Assembly: GCF_000421845.1 (NCBI RefSeq)
Contig: NZ_ATXU01000008.1
Location: forward strand, 62,001-126,000
Length of the DNA: 64,000 nucleotides
Direction of reading: 5' to 3'
Source: Leucobacter chironomi DSM 19883
GTDB lineage: Bacteria > Actinomycetota > Actinomycetes > Actinomycetales > Microbacteriaceae
Part shown: positions 38,870 to 48,000 of the stretch, piece after piece
How the letters are laid out: each line of letters begins with the position of its first letter
How positions within the stretch are numbered: the first letter of the stretch is position 1
The notes under the pieces: generated by a model
Seen by the model: only the letters and a program-made list of their open reading frames with translations
Database searches by the model: none
Told to the model about the DNA's origin: nothing
Translations under genes and position numbers: made by a program

Positions 38870-39433
38870 TCACGGACGAGGACGCGGCCGCCTCGGCCCC
38901 GCGACCATCAACCGGAAGTAGTCGACACCCACCACGACGTGCATCACCACACCGACGGCCGTGATCCACCGCCCGATGTCGCCGAGCCACCCGAGCCCCG
39001 GCAGGATCCCGAACACCACCGCCGCGATCCCCGTCATCATGACCGCGGTGCGCGCCTTGCCCAGCAGACTGGCCTCGGGAATGCGCGCCGGGCGCGCCAC
39101 GGCGTAGACCACCAGCAGCACCAGCTCGACCCCGGGGATCGCGATCGCCGTCCACGTCGGCAGCAGGCCCGCCACGATCATCGCGAGCACGATCGCCACC
39201 ACCCCGACCCGGTCCGCGAGCGGATCGAACAGCTTGCCGAAGCTCGACACCTGGCCCAGCAGCCGCGCGAGCGTGCCGTCGATCCAGTCGCTCGCGCCGA
39301 AGATCACGAGCAGCACCACGGTGAGCACCGGCTGCTCCCCTTCGACTAGCAGCACCACGATCGGCACCACCAGCAGCAGCCGCAGCAGCGTGATCGCGTT
39401 GGGCAGTGTCGCCCAGGATCTCTCGCCCGTCAT
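38870..39433 (-). CDS. CDP-alcohol phosphatidyltransferase family protein
   Basis: A 187-residue membrane enzyme with about five or six helices. The full catalytic motif is present: SDWIDGTLARLLGQVSSFGK then LFDPLADRVG, matching D-G-x2-A-R-x8-G-x3-D-x3-D. It moves a phosphatidyl group from CDP-diacylglycerol to an alcohol; phosphatidylglycerophosphate synthase is the most likely branch but cardiolipin-type activity is possible. The ATG has GGGGAGGGG upstream and a TAGACT -10 lies about 32 nt further. Confidence 0.9.
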   Translation of the reverse strand: MTGERSWATLPNAITLLRLLLVVPIVVLLVEGEQPVLTVVLLVIFGASDWIDGTLARLLGQVSSFGKLFDPLADRVGVVAIVLAMIVAGLLPTWTAIAIPGVELVLLVVYAVARPARIPEASLLGKARTAVMMTGIAAVVFGILPGLGWLGDIGRWITAVGVVMHVVVGVDYFRLMVAGPRRPRPRP

Positions 39434-39521
39434 GCGCCCCTCCCCTTGCGTCTCGGAAGCAGTCTACGCGGGCGAGTATGGCACCGGCGGCCCGCGCGAA
39501 CTGCGGGCGCCGCGCCGCCCG

Positions 39522-40503
39522 TCAGCTGCGGTCGAGCCACCAGCCGAGCAGATGCGGGAAGCCGAGCATCACCGCGACCGCCAGCGCGAGCGCCGCCGTC
39601 GACCAGGCCGCCGAACGCCGCCGCAGCCGCCGTCCCGCCGCCGCGACCTGCGTGCGCGGCCGATCCGCCCGCGGATCCGTGTAGTGACCGGCCTGATGGC
39701 CGAGCTCCCGCGCGACCAGTTCCGAGAAGAGCAGCATCGCCGTGACCTCCGCACGGTCGGAGGCGGCGCGGAATCGGTGGGAGGCGACCACGAGCCGGTC
39801 CTCGACCACCTCGATGTCCCAGCGACGACCGTGATCGAGGAGGCAGACCATGACGTCGGGGGTGAGCAGCTCCAGCGCGTCGCGCGCGTACCCCTCCGGC
39901 GCGTACACCGCGAAGTAACGGTCGAAGTCGCCTTCGAGCGAGAGGCGCTGCACACCCGGCAGGAACGACCGCAGACGGTCGTTGCGGCGCGAGTCGATCA
40001 TGAGGTGCGGCAGCACGCGCGGCAGCGGCATCTCCAGCACGCGGAACGCGGAACGCGGCCCCTTCGGGTCGCTCTTGCCGCCCGTGTAGCGCGCCACCGC
40101 GATCTGGAAAGCGGGACGCCTCGCCACGGGCCGCCCCCGGCCCGCTTCGCTGCGCCAGATCGCGAAGTCCGCGCTGAAGAGCGAAGCGGCCGCAGGATCG
40201 GCGGCGGCCGCGTCTCGCAGGCGTATCAGCCGGCAGCGACAGCAGCACGAGGCCCCAGATCCAGAACCCGATCGAGGCCCAGATCAGCACCATCATCAGC
40301 AGCCCGCGCGACCAGTCCAGCCAGTCCGGCAACGGGATCGCCACCGGCACTTCGAGCGTGAGGCACGAGGCGAGCAGTGTGAGAGGCACCGCCGTCATCA
40401 CCACGACGGCGCCCCGAGCGGCTGAGCGGAACACTGTCGGATCCGCCGCCCGCACCTCGCGCCAGCTCACCCGACGCGGCCACTCGGAGCGGAACAGCGC
40501 CAA
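39522..40503 (-). pseudogene. Membrane protein gene (DUF3137-like) split by a +1-type frameshift
   Basis: From TTG 40503 one frame codes two membrane helices (AVPLTLLASCLTL; LLMMVLIWASIGFWIWGLVLLSL). Near 40229-40234 the sensible reading moves by one base: the second frame, open from there, continues LIRLRDAAAADPAAASLF, then a soluble domain with DFDRYFAVYAPEGYARDALELLTPDVM, and a last helix before the stop at 39522. The soluble part recalls DUF3137 proteins. Removing one base (for example one G in CCGGCT) restores one frame of about 326 codons. Pseudogene, sequencing error and programmed shift are all possible; no slippery site is obvious. Confidence 0.7.
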
Positions 40504-40573
40504 GCGCGCCGCAGGATCGGCCTCGCCGTCTCCGCCCTACACGCCCGCCCCGCGCACGATGAGGGGTCGCGCC

Positions 40574-42136
40574 TCAGCGCAGCCCCTTGCCGAGCATCTG
40601 CTGCAGCTTCGCGAGATCTTCCTCGCTCGGCTGAGCCTTGCCCGCCGCGCCGAGCCCGAAACCGGAGCCCGCGGGAGCCGCAGCCTGCTGAGCGGCCACG
40701 CCGGCGGCCTCCTGGGCGCGCTTGGCCGGGTTGCCCGACTGCTTCTTGCCCTTGCCCTTCGCCTGCTGCTTCTTCTTGCCGCCGTGGCTCATGCCCGGCA
40801 TCGGCCCCATGCCCGGGATCTGCGGCACGCCGCCACGGGCTACCGTCTTCATCATCTTCGCGGCCTGCTCGAAGCGCTGCACGAGCTGGTTCACGTCGGT
40901 GACCGTCATGCCCGAACCCTTCGCAATGCGCAGACGGCGCGAGCCGTTGAGGATCTTCGGGTTCTGCCGCTCGGCCTTCGTCATCGACTGGATGATCGCC
41001 TCGGTGCGCACGATCTCGCGCTCGTCGAAGTTGTCGAGCTGATCCTTCATCTTGCCCATGCCGGGCAGCATCCCCATCATCTTCTTCAGGGAGCCGGCCT
41101 TGCGCAGCTGCTGCATCTGGCCGAGGAAGTCGTCGAGGGTGAAGGCGTCGGAGGCGATCTTCTCCGCGACCTTGCGGGCCTCGTCTTCGTCGAAAGCCTG
41201 CTGGGCCTGCTCGATGAGGGTGAGGATGTCGCCGAGGTCGAGGATGCGGCTCGCCATGCGGTCCGGGTGGAAGGGTTCGAAATCGCCGAGGCCCTCACCG
41301 GTGGAGGCGAAGAGGATCGGGCGGCCCGTCACGCTGCGGATCGAGAGTGCGGCGCCGCCCCGGGCGTCGCCGTCGAGCTTCGTCAGCACGACACCCGTGA
41401 AATCGACGCCCTCCTGGAAGGCCTGCGCCGTCGCGACGGCGTCCTGGCCGATCATGGCGTCGATGACGAAGAGCACCTCGTCGGGCTCGGTGGCCTTGCG
41501 GATGTCGGAGGCCTGCTGCATCAGCTCGGCGTCGACGCCCAGGCGGCCGGCGGTGTCAATGATGACGAAGTCGTACTGCTTCGACTTCGCCTCGGCCACG
41601 CCGTTCTTGGCGACCTTCACCGGGTCGCCGACGCCGTTGCCCGGCTCCGGCGCGTAGATCGCGACGCCCGCCTGCTCCGCGACGACGCTCAGCTGGGTGA
41701 CCGCGTTGGGGCGCTGCAGGTCGCAGGCCACGAGCATCGGCGTGTGGCCCTGATCCTTCAACCACTTCGCGAGCTTGCCGGCGAGCGTCGTCTTGCCCGC
41801 ACCCTGCAGGCCCGCGAGCATGATGACCGTGGGCGGGTTCTTCGCGAACTCCAGCCGGCGCTGCTCGCCGCCGAGGATGCCCACGAGCTCCTCGTTGACG
41901 ATCTGCACCACCTGCTGCGCCGGGTTGAGCGCCTGGTTGACCTCGTCGCCGAGCGCGCGCTCGCGCACCTTGCCCGTGAACTCCTTGACCACGTCGAGCG
42001 CGACGTCGGCCTCGAGCAGGGCGCGACGGATCTCGCGCACCGTGCTGTCGACGTCGGAGGCCGACAGCTTGCCCTTCGCACGGAGGTTCTTGAAGGTCTC
42101 GGTGAGCCGAGCAGACAGGTTTCCGAAAGTAGCCAT
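40574..42136 (-). CDS. ffh: Signal recognition particle protein Ffh
   Basis: A 520-residue SRP54 GTPase. N domain; G domain with GLQGAGKTTLAGKL, DTAGRLGVDAELM and TKLDGDARGG; and a methionine-rich M domain (MKTVARGGVPQIPGMGPMPGM) that binds signal sequences and 4.5S RNA. The Gly/Ala/Lys-rich tail is longer than in E. coli, as in other actinobacteria. TAGACT lies 9 nt before the ATG, so the leader is 2-3 nt. Its receptor ftsY is 2 kb away on the same strand. Confidence 0.97.
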   Translation of the reverse strand: MATFGNLSARLTETFKNLRAKGKLSASDVDSTVREIRRALLEADVALDVVKEFTGKVRERALGDEVNQALNPAQQVVQIVNEELVGILGGEQRRLEFAKNPPTVIMLAGLQGAGKTTLAGKLAKWLKDQGHTPMLVACDLQRPNAVTQLSVVAEQAGVAIYAPEPGNGVGDPVKVAKNGVAEAKSKQYDFVIIDTAGRLGVDAELMQQASDIRKATEPDEVLFVIDAMIGQDAVATAQAFQEGVDFTGVVLTKLDGDARGGAALSIRSVTGRPILFASTGEGLGDFEPFHPDRMASRILDLGDILTLIEQAQQAFDEDEARKVAEKIASDAFTLDDFLGQMQQLRKAGSLKKMMGMLPGMGKMKDQLDNFDEREIVRTEAIIQSMTKAERQNPKILNGSRRLRIAKGSGMTVTDVNQLVQRFEQAAKMMKTVARGGVPQIPGMGPMPGMSHGGKKKQQAKGKGKKQSGNPAKRAQEAAGVAAQQAAAPAGSGFGLGAAGKAQPSEEDLAKLQQMLGKGLR

Positions 42137-42145
42137 AGCGGATTC

Positions 42146-42151
42146 AGTCTA
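42146..42151 (-). promoter_or_regulatory. -10 box of ffh
   Basis: TAGACT on the minus strand, 9 nt before the ATG; predicts a leader of only 2-3 nt. Confidence 0.5.
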
Positions 42152-42177
42152 CCCGGCTCGCCCCCGGCCTTCGGACC

Positions 42178-43032
42178 TCACTCGTAGGAGTAGAAGCCCC
42201 GGCCCGACCCCTTGCCCAGGTAGCCCTTGTCGATGTACTCGCGCTTGATGTACTCGGCGAACTGGCGCTGTTCGGGATCGTCGCTGTCCTTGCCCAGGTT
42301 GTAGGGGGTCATCATGCCGACGACGTCGTAGATCTCGAACGGCCCGGCCGGCGCCCCGGTCGCGATCTTCCAGGTGCGGTCGATGTCCTCGGGGGTCGCC
42401 ACGCCGCGCACCAGCAGCCGCGAGGCCGCATTCAGGAAGGGCACGAGCAGCGAGTTCAGCACGTACCCCGGCTGCTCCTTGCGGATGCGGATCGGCACCA
42501 TGCCGATCTGCTCGGCGAACTGGGCGACGGCCTCGAAGGCCTCGGGGTCGGTGCCCGCGTGCCCCATCACCTCGCCCGTGTTCTTCGCCCACACCTCGTT
42601 CGCGAAGTGCAGCGCGAGAAACTTCTCGGGCCGCCCCGTGAACGGAGCGATGTCGCTCGGCAGCAGGGTCGAGGAGTTCGTGCAGAAAATCGTGCGCTCG
42701 GGGGCCACCGCGGCGACCTTCTCCCAGGTCTGCTGCTTGATGTCGAGACGCTCGGGCACGGCCTCGATGATGATGTCGGCATCGCGCACCGCGTCTGCGA
42801 GGTCGGAGCTCGTGCGGATGCGCGCCACGGCGGCGTCGAGCTTCTCGGGCGTCGCGTCCGGCAGGTCGCGCAGGTAGAGCGGCTTCAGGTACTCCCAGCG
42901 GGCCGGCAGCTTCGCGAGGATCTCGTCGCTCAGATCGTAGGCGACCACGTTCTTGCCGGAGTACGCGGCTTGGAAGATGATCTGGGATCCGAGTACGCCG
43001 GTTCCGAGTACGGTGAGGTTCTGCAATGTCAT
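42178..43032 (-). CDS. 3-hydroxyacyl-CoA dehydrogenase family protein
   Basis: A 284-residue NAD-dependent dehydrogenase. The Rossmann fold begins with LTVLGTGVLGSQIIFQAAYSG; NSSTLLPSDIAPFTGRPEKFLALHFAN carries the catalytic His region, and PGYVLNSLLVPFLNAASRLL starts the helical C-terminal domain. It oxidises a 3-hydroxyacyl-CoA; length and sequence also fit 3-hydroxybutyryl-CoA dehydrogenase or a promiscuous 3-hydroxyacid dehydrogenase. No other beta-oxidation genes are nearby. AGAAAGGC precedes the ATG, so it has a leader. Confidence 0.88.
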   Translation of the reverse strand: MTLQNLTVLGTGVLGSQIIFQAAYSGKNVVAYDLSDEILAKLPARWEYLKPLYLRDLPDATPEKLDAAVARIRTSSDLADAVRDADIIIEAVPERLDIKQQTWEKVAAVAPERTIFCTNSSTLLPSDIAPFTGRPEKFLALHFANEVWAKNTGEVMGHAGTDPEAFEAVAQFAEQIGMVPIRIRKEQPGYVLNSLLVPFLNAASRLLVRGVATPEDIDRTWKIATGAPAGPFEIYDVVGMMTPYNLGKDSDDPEQRQFAEYIKREYIDKGYLGKGSGRGFYSYE

Positions 43033-43164
43033 GCCTTTCTCGAATGATCCGCCTCGTGGGCGGTGATACGGTCCGGCGGTCGCAGCGCGGGGCTCGGCCG
43101 TCAGGCCTCACCTTCAGTCTTACTCCCCTATTTTGCACCGATCGGTCAGTTTCGCTCAGGGCGT

Positions 43165-43170
43165 GATAAT
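43165..43170 (+). promoter_or_regulatory. -10 box of the macro-domain gene (leaderless promoter)
   Basis: GATAAT, 7 nt before ATG 43178; decides the start over a longer frame from 43133. Confidence 0.5.
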
Positions 43171-43177
43171 TGAGGCC

Positions 43178-44047
43178 ATGACCTCACTCACCATCGCACT
43201 GGGCGACATCACCCGGCAGCGCGTCGACGCGATCGTGAACCCCGCCAATCGCGCCATGCGCGGCGGAGGCGGCGTCGACGGCGCGATCCACCGGGCGGCG
43301 GGACCGTCGCTGCTGCGCGAGTGCGTCGAGCGCTTCCCCGACGGCCTCGCCACCGGCGACGCCGGGTGGACGCCCGGCTGCGAGCTGCCCGCCCGGTGGG
43401 TCGTGCACACGGTCGGCCCGGACTTCAGGGCCGGCGAGCGCGATGCGTCGACGCTGGCGTCGTGCTACCGGCGGTCCCTCGAAGTCGCCGAGCGTCTCGG
43501 CGCGCGCAGCATCGCCTTCCCCGTGCTCTCCACCGGCATCTACGGCTGGCCGCTCGGGGAAGCGGTCGAGACGGCGATCCGCACCGTCATCTCGGCTGAG
43601 GAGTCGGGCCTCACCACTGCCGACGAGGTTCGATTCATCGCGTTTGACGAAGCGATGCTCACACGACTCCAGGCCATGCTCTGGCTCCTGCGCCCACCCG
43701 TCCCGGCAGAGGGATCGATCGGCGCCCTCTTCGACGCGGTGCCGCCGAGCACGGATCCGCCGCGCTCGGAACTGGGCCCCTATCGCGGCGACATCTATCT
43801 GGAGGCACTGCTGCGGGGTCGCCTCGCTGATACGCCCGCCTCCCTCGAGCTAGTGGAGGTCAGGCGGGCGCTGCACCACGAGATCGAACGCATCGCCGGC
43901 GTCTCGCTCGACCGGCTCGAAGGCGACGGCATCGCCCATGCGGCCGAGCTCAACCCGGGCCATGGCATGTCCGCGGGCATGCTCGCGCTCCGCTGGTGGC
44001 GCGAGGTGCGTGTGCCGCTGCTGCTTACAGCGATCCCACGCCGCTGA
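43178..44047 (+). CDS. Macro-domain protein with an uncharacterised C-terminal domain
   Basis: A 289-residue protein. Residues 1-175 are a macro domain of the O-acetyl-ADP-ribose deacetylase (YmdB/MacroD) type: ALGDITRQRVDAIVNPAN, MRGGGGVDGAIHRAAGP, ARSIAFPVLSTGIYGWP. These bind ADP-ribose and remove it from proteins or O-acetyl-ADP-ribose. Residues 190-289 form a second, helical domain (YRGDIYLEALLRGRLADTP, HHEIERIAGVSLDRLEGDG, MSAGMLALRWWREVRVPLL) that I do not recognise. The gene stands alone on the plus strand, convergent with ftsY. Confidence 0.85.
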   Translation: MTSLTIALGDITRQRVDAIVNPANRAMRGGGGVDGAIHRAAGPSLLRECVERFPDGLATGDAGWTPGCELPARWVVHTVGPDFRAGERDASTLASCYRRSLEVAERLGARSIAFPVLSTGIYGWPLGEAVETAIRTVISAEESGLTTADEVRFIAFDEAMLTRLQAMLWLLRPPVPAEGSIGALFDAVPPSTDPPRSELGPYRGDIYLEALLRGRLADTPASLELVEVRRALHHEIERIAGVSLDRLEGDGIAHAAELNPGHGMSAGMLALRWWREVRVPLLLTAIPRR

Positions 44048-44055
44048 CCCTGCTC

Positions 44056-44117
44056 GGGCGGCGTCAGCCGACCAGCTGCTGAGCTCGTGGGCGGCGTCAG
44101 CCGACCAGCTGTTGAGC
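44056..44117. repeat. 29-bp direct repeat (33-bp period) covering the ftsY stop codon
   Basis: GGGCGGCGTCAGCCGACCAG at 44056 recurs at 44089; 28 of 29 bases match over each unit. The period of 33 bp equals 11 codons, so ftsY's last codons and stop (AQQLVG-stop) appear twice in frame. Confidence 0.85.
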
Positions 44118-44972
44118 GAAGACGTGCGGGGTGAAGCCGGTGAGGTCGCCGATGCCCTCGCCCTGCCCCACGAGCTTGATCGGCAGGCCCGTCTTCTGCT
44201 GCACGGAGAGCACGAAGCCGCCTTTCGCGGAGCCGTCGAGCTTCGTCAGCACGAGGCCGGTGACCCCCGCGTGCTCGATGAAGGCCTCGGCCTGCGCGAG
44301 CCCGTTCTGCCCGGTGGTGGCGTCGAGCACGAGCAGCACCTCGGCGACGGGCGCCTGCTTCTCGATCACGCGGCGCACCTTGCCGAGTTCGTCCATGAGG
44401 CCGCCCTTGGTCTGCAGGCGGCCGGCGGTGTCGATGATGGCGATGTCGTAGCTCTCGTTCTTCGCCCGCTCGACGGTCTGGAACGCGACGGACGCGGGAT
44501 CCTGACCCTGCTGCTGCGGCTTCACGATGTCGACACCGGCCCGCTCGGCCCAGGTGCCGAGCTGCTCGACCGCGGCGGCGCGGAAGGTGTCGGCGGCACC
44601 CACCAGGATCTTCTTGTCGAAGGCGGTGAGGTACTTCGCGAACTTGCCGATGGTGGTCGTCTTGCCCACCCCGTTGACGCCGACGACGAGGATCACCGCG
44701 GGCCGCTCCGAGAGGTGCAGCGTGGGGTCGTAGGCCGCGAGCCGTTCCTCGATGGCGTCGCGCAGCATGCGGCGCATGTCCTTCACCTCGGAGACGCGGT
44801 GGCGTTCGACGTCGGCGCGCAGCTGGTCGAGGATCGACTCGGTGACCTCGGGGCCGAAATCGGCCGTGATGAGCGCGGCCTCGAGATCGTCCCACGTCTC
44901 TTCGGTGATGAGCTCCGGGCCCGTGAACAGGGTGCGGAACGCTTTCGAGAAGGACCAGGATCGCTCAGCCAT
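44097..44972 (-). CDS. ftsY: Signal recognition particle receptor FtsY
   Basis: A 291-residue SRP-type GTPase: NG core with GVNGVGKTTTIGKFAKYL, DTAGRLQTKGGLMDELGK and TKLDGSAKGGFVLSVQQ. It lacks the long acidic A domain of E. coli FtsY and has no obvious membrane segment, so membrane contact must come from the short amphipathic N-terminus. TAGACT lies 6 nt before the ATG (leaderless). The extreme 3' end is duplicated beyond the stop. Confidence 0.96.
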   Translation of the reverse strand: MAERSWSFSKAFRTLFTGPELITEETWDDLEAALITADFGPEVTESILDQLRADVERHRVSEVKDMRRMLRDAIEERLAAYDPTLHLSERPAVILVVGVNGVGKTTTIGKFAKYLTAFDKKILVGAADTFRAAAVEQLGTWAERAGVDIVKPQQQGQDPASVAFQTVERAKNESYDIAIIDTAGRLQTKGGLMDELGKVRRVIEKQAPVAEVLLVLDATTGQNGLAQAEAFIEHAGVTGLVLTKLDGSAKGGFVLSVQQKTGLPIKLVGQGEGIGDLTGFTPHVFAQQLVG

Positions 44973-44978
44973 TGCTCA

Positions 44979-44984
44979 AGTCTA
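44979..44984 (-). promoter_or_regulatory. -10 box of ftsY (leaderless promoter)
   Basis: TAGACT on the minus strand, exactly 6 nt before the ftsY ATG. Confidence 0.55.
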
Positions 44985-45010
44985 TCGAGATCGGCCCACC
45001 GGCCACGCGG

Positions 45011-48000
45011 TCACTCCTCGCGGCCGACGCGCTGACCGACGACCGCGCTGATGCCGTCCTGGCGCATCGAGACGCCGTAGAGCGCGTCGGCGATCTCCAT
45101 CGTGCGCTTCTGGTGAGTGATCACGATCAGCTGCGAGTTCTCGCGCAGCCGCTCGAAGACCTGCAGCAGGCGCCCGAGGTTCGCATCGTCGAGCGCGGCC
45201 TCGACCTCGTCGACGATGTAGAACGGGCTGGGGCGCGCCTGGAAGATCGCGATGAGCCAGGCGACCGCGGCGAGGGAGCGCTCGCCGCCCGACAGCAGCG
45301 ACAGGCGCTCGACCTTCTTGCCGGCCGGCTTCACGGCCATGTCGATGCCCGTGTTCAGCAGGTCGTCGGGGTCGCTCAGCGCGATCTCGCCCGAGCCGCC
45401 GGGGAAGAGGATCGGGAAGACCTCGGAGAACGCCGCCTTCGTGTCCTCGAAGGCCGCCGCGAAGATGCCCTGCATCTTGCGGTCGAGCTCTTCGATGATG
45501 GCCAGCAGGTCGGAACGGGTCTTGGCGAGATCCTTCAGCTGCTCGCTGAGGAAGCGGTGGCGCTGCTCCAGCGCCGCGAACTCCTCGAGCGCGAGCGGAT
45601 TGATGCGGCCGAGCTGCGCGAGCTGCTTCTCTGCCCTGGCGAGACGCCGCTCCTGCTCCGCGCGCACGTAGGGCACGGTGTCATGTTGCGGGCTCGCCGC
45701 AGGGGGCGGATCCGCCGGTGCTGCGGGCCCGTCCGACGCCGCGGGCTGCACGCCGGGCAACCCCAGCTCGGCCGCGAGCTCCGCCTCGAGCGCGTTCGCG
45801 TATGCGGGTTCGGGATCCGGCTGCACCGCGGCCCGGGGCTCGTCGTCGTGCTGCGCCGGCGCCGGGATCCCCACCAGGGGGCCGTACTCGGCGATGAGCA
45901 CATCCTCCACGAGCCCCAGCTCGTTGCCCGAGCGCTCCAGCAGCGCCGAGAGCTGCAGTTTGCGCTCGTAGCTCTTCAGCTCTGCGCCGTGCACGCGCTC
46001 GGTGAGGGTCTGCAGCTTCTGCCGCAGCTCCGACTCCTCCGAGCGCAGCAGCGTGAGCTCCTGACTGTGCTTCGCTCGCTGCTGCTCAGCGGTCTGCTGA
46101 GCGAGCCGCGCCTCGGTGAGCGAGCGGTCGCAGGCGTCGAGGATCGCGGGCAGCAACTCGGCCACCCGCTCGGCCTGCGCCACCTGCCGCGACCGCAGCA
46201 CGGCCCGGCGCGCAGCCTCCTCGGCGGCCTGCCGCTCCGCGTCGAACTGATCGGCGAGCGCGCTGCGGCGCGCCTCGGCGGCGCGCGCCCGCTCACGGGC
46301 GGTCTCGAGCGCGAGCCGCAGTTCCACCTCGGCCGAACGCGCCCGCTCCAGCTCGGCGAGCAGTTCGTCGCGCTGACTCGCATCGAGGATCGGCCGGGGC
46401 TCAGCCTCGGCCGCCTCGAACGCCTGAGCCGCACGATCCGCCTCCGCCGCGGCCTCGCCAACTGACTGCTCGACGGCGACGAGCGCCTGCCGGGCACGCT
46501 CCGTCTCGGCCTGCGCGGCCTCGGCCCGGGTGGAGAGCCGATTGCGCTCCTTCGCGGCCTCCGCGAGACGCGCGTCGGCGGCACGCAGCTCGGCGAACGC
46601 CTGCTGGGCGTCGGTCTTGGCGCGCGCCGCCGCCTCACGCAGTTCAGCGAGCTCGGCCTCCGTCTCGGCGATCCGCTCCGCCACGCGGGTGCGAGCCTGC
46701 TCCGCCTGCTCCAGCTCGGCGGTGAGCTCGATGCGCGACGGCGCCAGGCCCGATCCGCCGCTCAGCGTGTGCTCGGTGAGCACGTCTCCCCCGCCGGTGA
46801 CCACGGTGTAGGCGCCACCGGGCCACCGCTCGCGCAGGGCATCGGAGACGCGGATCGCCGACGCCAGGTCTTCCACGATGTAGCTGCGGGCCAGCAGACC
46901 GCGCACCCCGGCGGGCGCATCCACGATCACGTCGACGGCCCTGGTCGCGCCGTCGATCTCGGGACCGGCACCCGCAGCGGGATCCGCATCGCCCCGCGCA
47001 CCGCCAGCCAGCACCGCCCGCAGCCGGCCGAGGTCGCGCTCGTGCGCCGCCGCAACGGCGAGGCCCGCAGCCGCCGCCGATTCGGCGAGCAGCGCGTCGC
47101 CGAAGACGCCCAGCGCCGCACCGACCGCTGCCTCCGCTCCCTCGCGCACCCGCACATGGTCGGAGACGCGGCCCGCGATCCCGTTCGGCGCATCGGCGAG
47201 CAGCGCCCCCGACGCGTCGCGCTGATCCAGCGAGCGGGTGAGAGCGCTCACCCGCGCCTCCAGGCCCGCCCGTTCCTGCTCGAGGGCGTGCAGCCGGTCC
47301 CGCGCCTCATCGCGGCGCTGCTCCGCATCGCCCTGCCGCTCCTGCGCGGCACGGTAGGCGGCATCCCAGTCGGCGATGCGGTCGCCGTCGCCGGCCGTCG
47401 CCGCGCCCGGATCCTCAGCCTCCGCGCGCTCCTCGAAACCCGCAAGCTCACCGCGAGCAGCCTCAGCCCGCTCCTCGGCCTGCGCCACCGCGTGCTGCCG
47501 CCGCGCCAACTCCTGCGCCACGGTCGCACGCTTCTGCTCGGCTGTCTCGGCCCGCCCCCGCAACTGCGACAGCTGCAGATCGTGCCTCGACACGAGCGCG
47601 CTCTGCGCCGCGATGTGCTCGTCGATCGCGTCGAGCGCGCGCTGCGCCTGCCGCGTCACCGCACCGCCCTGCTGCCACGCCGCCTCCGCCTCCGGAATCA
47701 GCGTCTCCAGCGCGCGCACCTCCTCGGCGGCCTCCTCAACGGCCGCGCGCGTCACACGGTTCACCTGCTCGGGGGCCTCCGCCTGGGTCGCCAGGAAGGT
47801 GAGCCGCTGCTGCGCCTGCGAGAACAGGCCCCGCAGCTTCGACTGCGCCGACTCCAGGCCGATCGTCACGCGCCGCGCCGCATCGAGCTCGTCGCTCTGC
47901 TGCTCCTGCTCCAGACGCTGCACGCGCAGCTGCTTCTGCTCCGCCTGCTCCTGCAGCACGATCCGCTCCGAGTGCCGCTCGGCCTCATCCTTCGCCAGCT

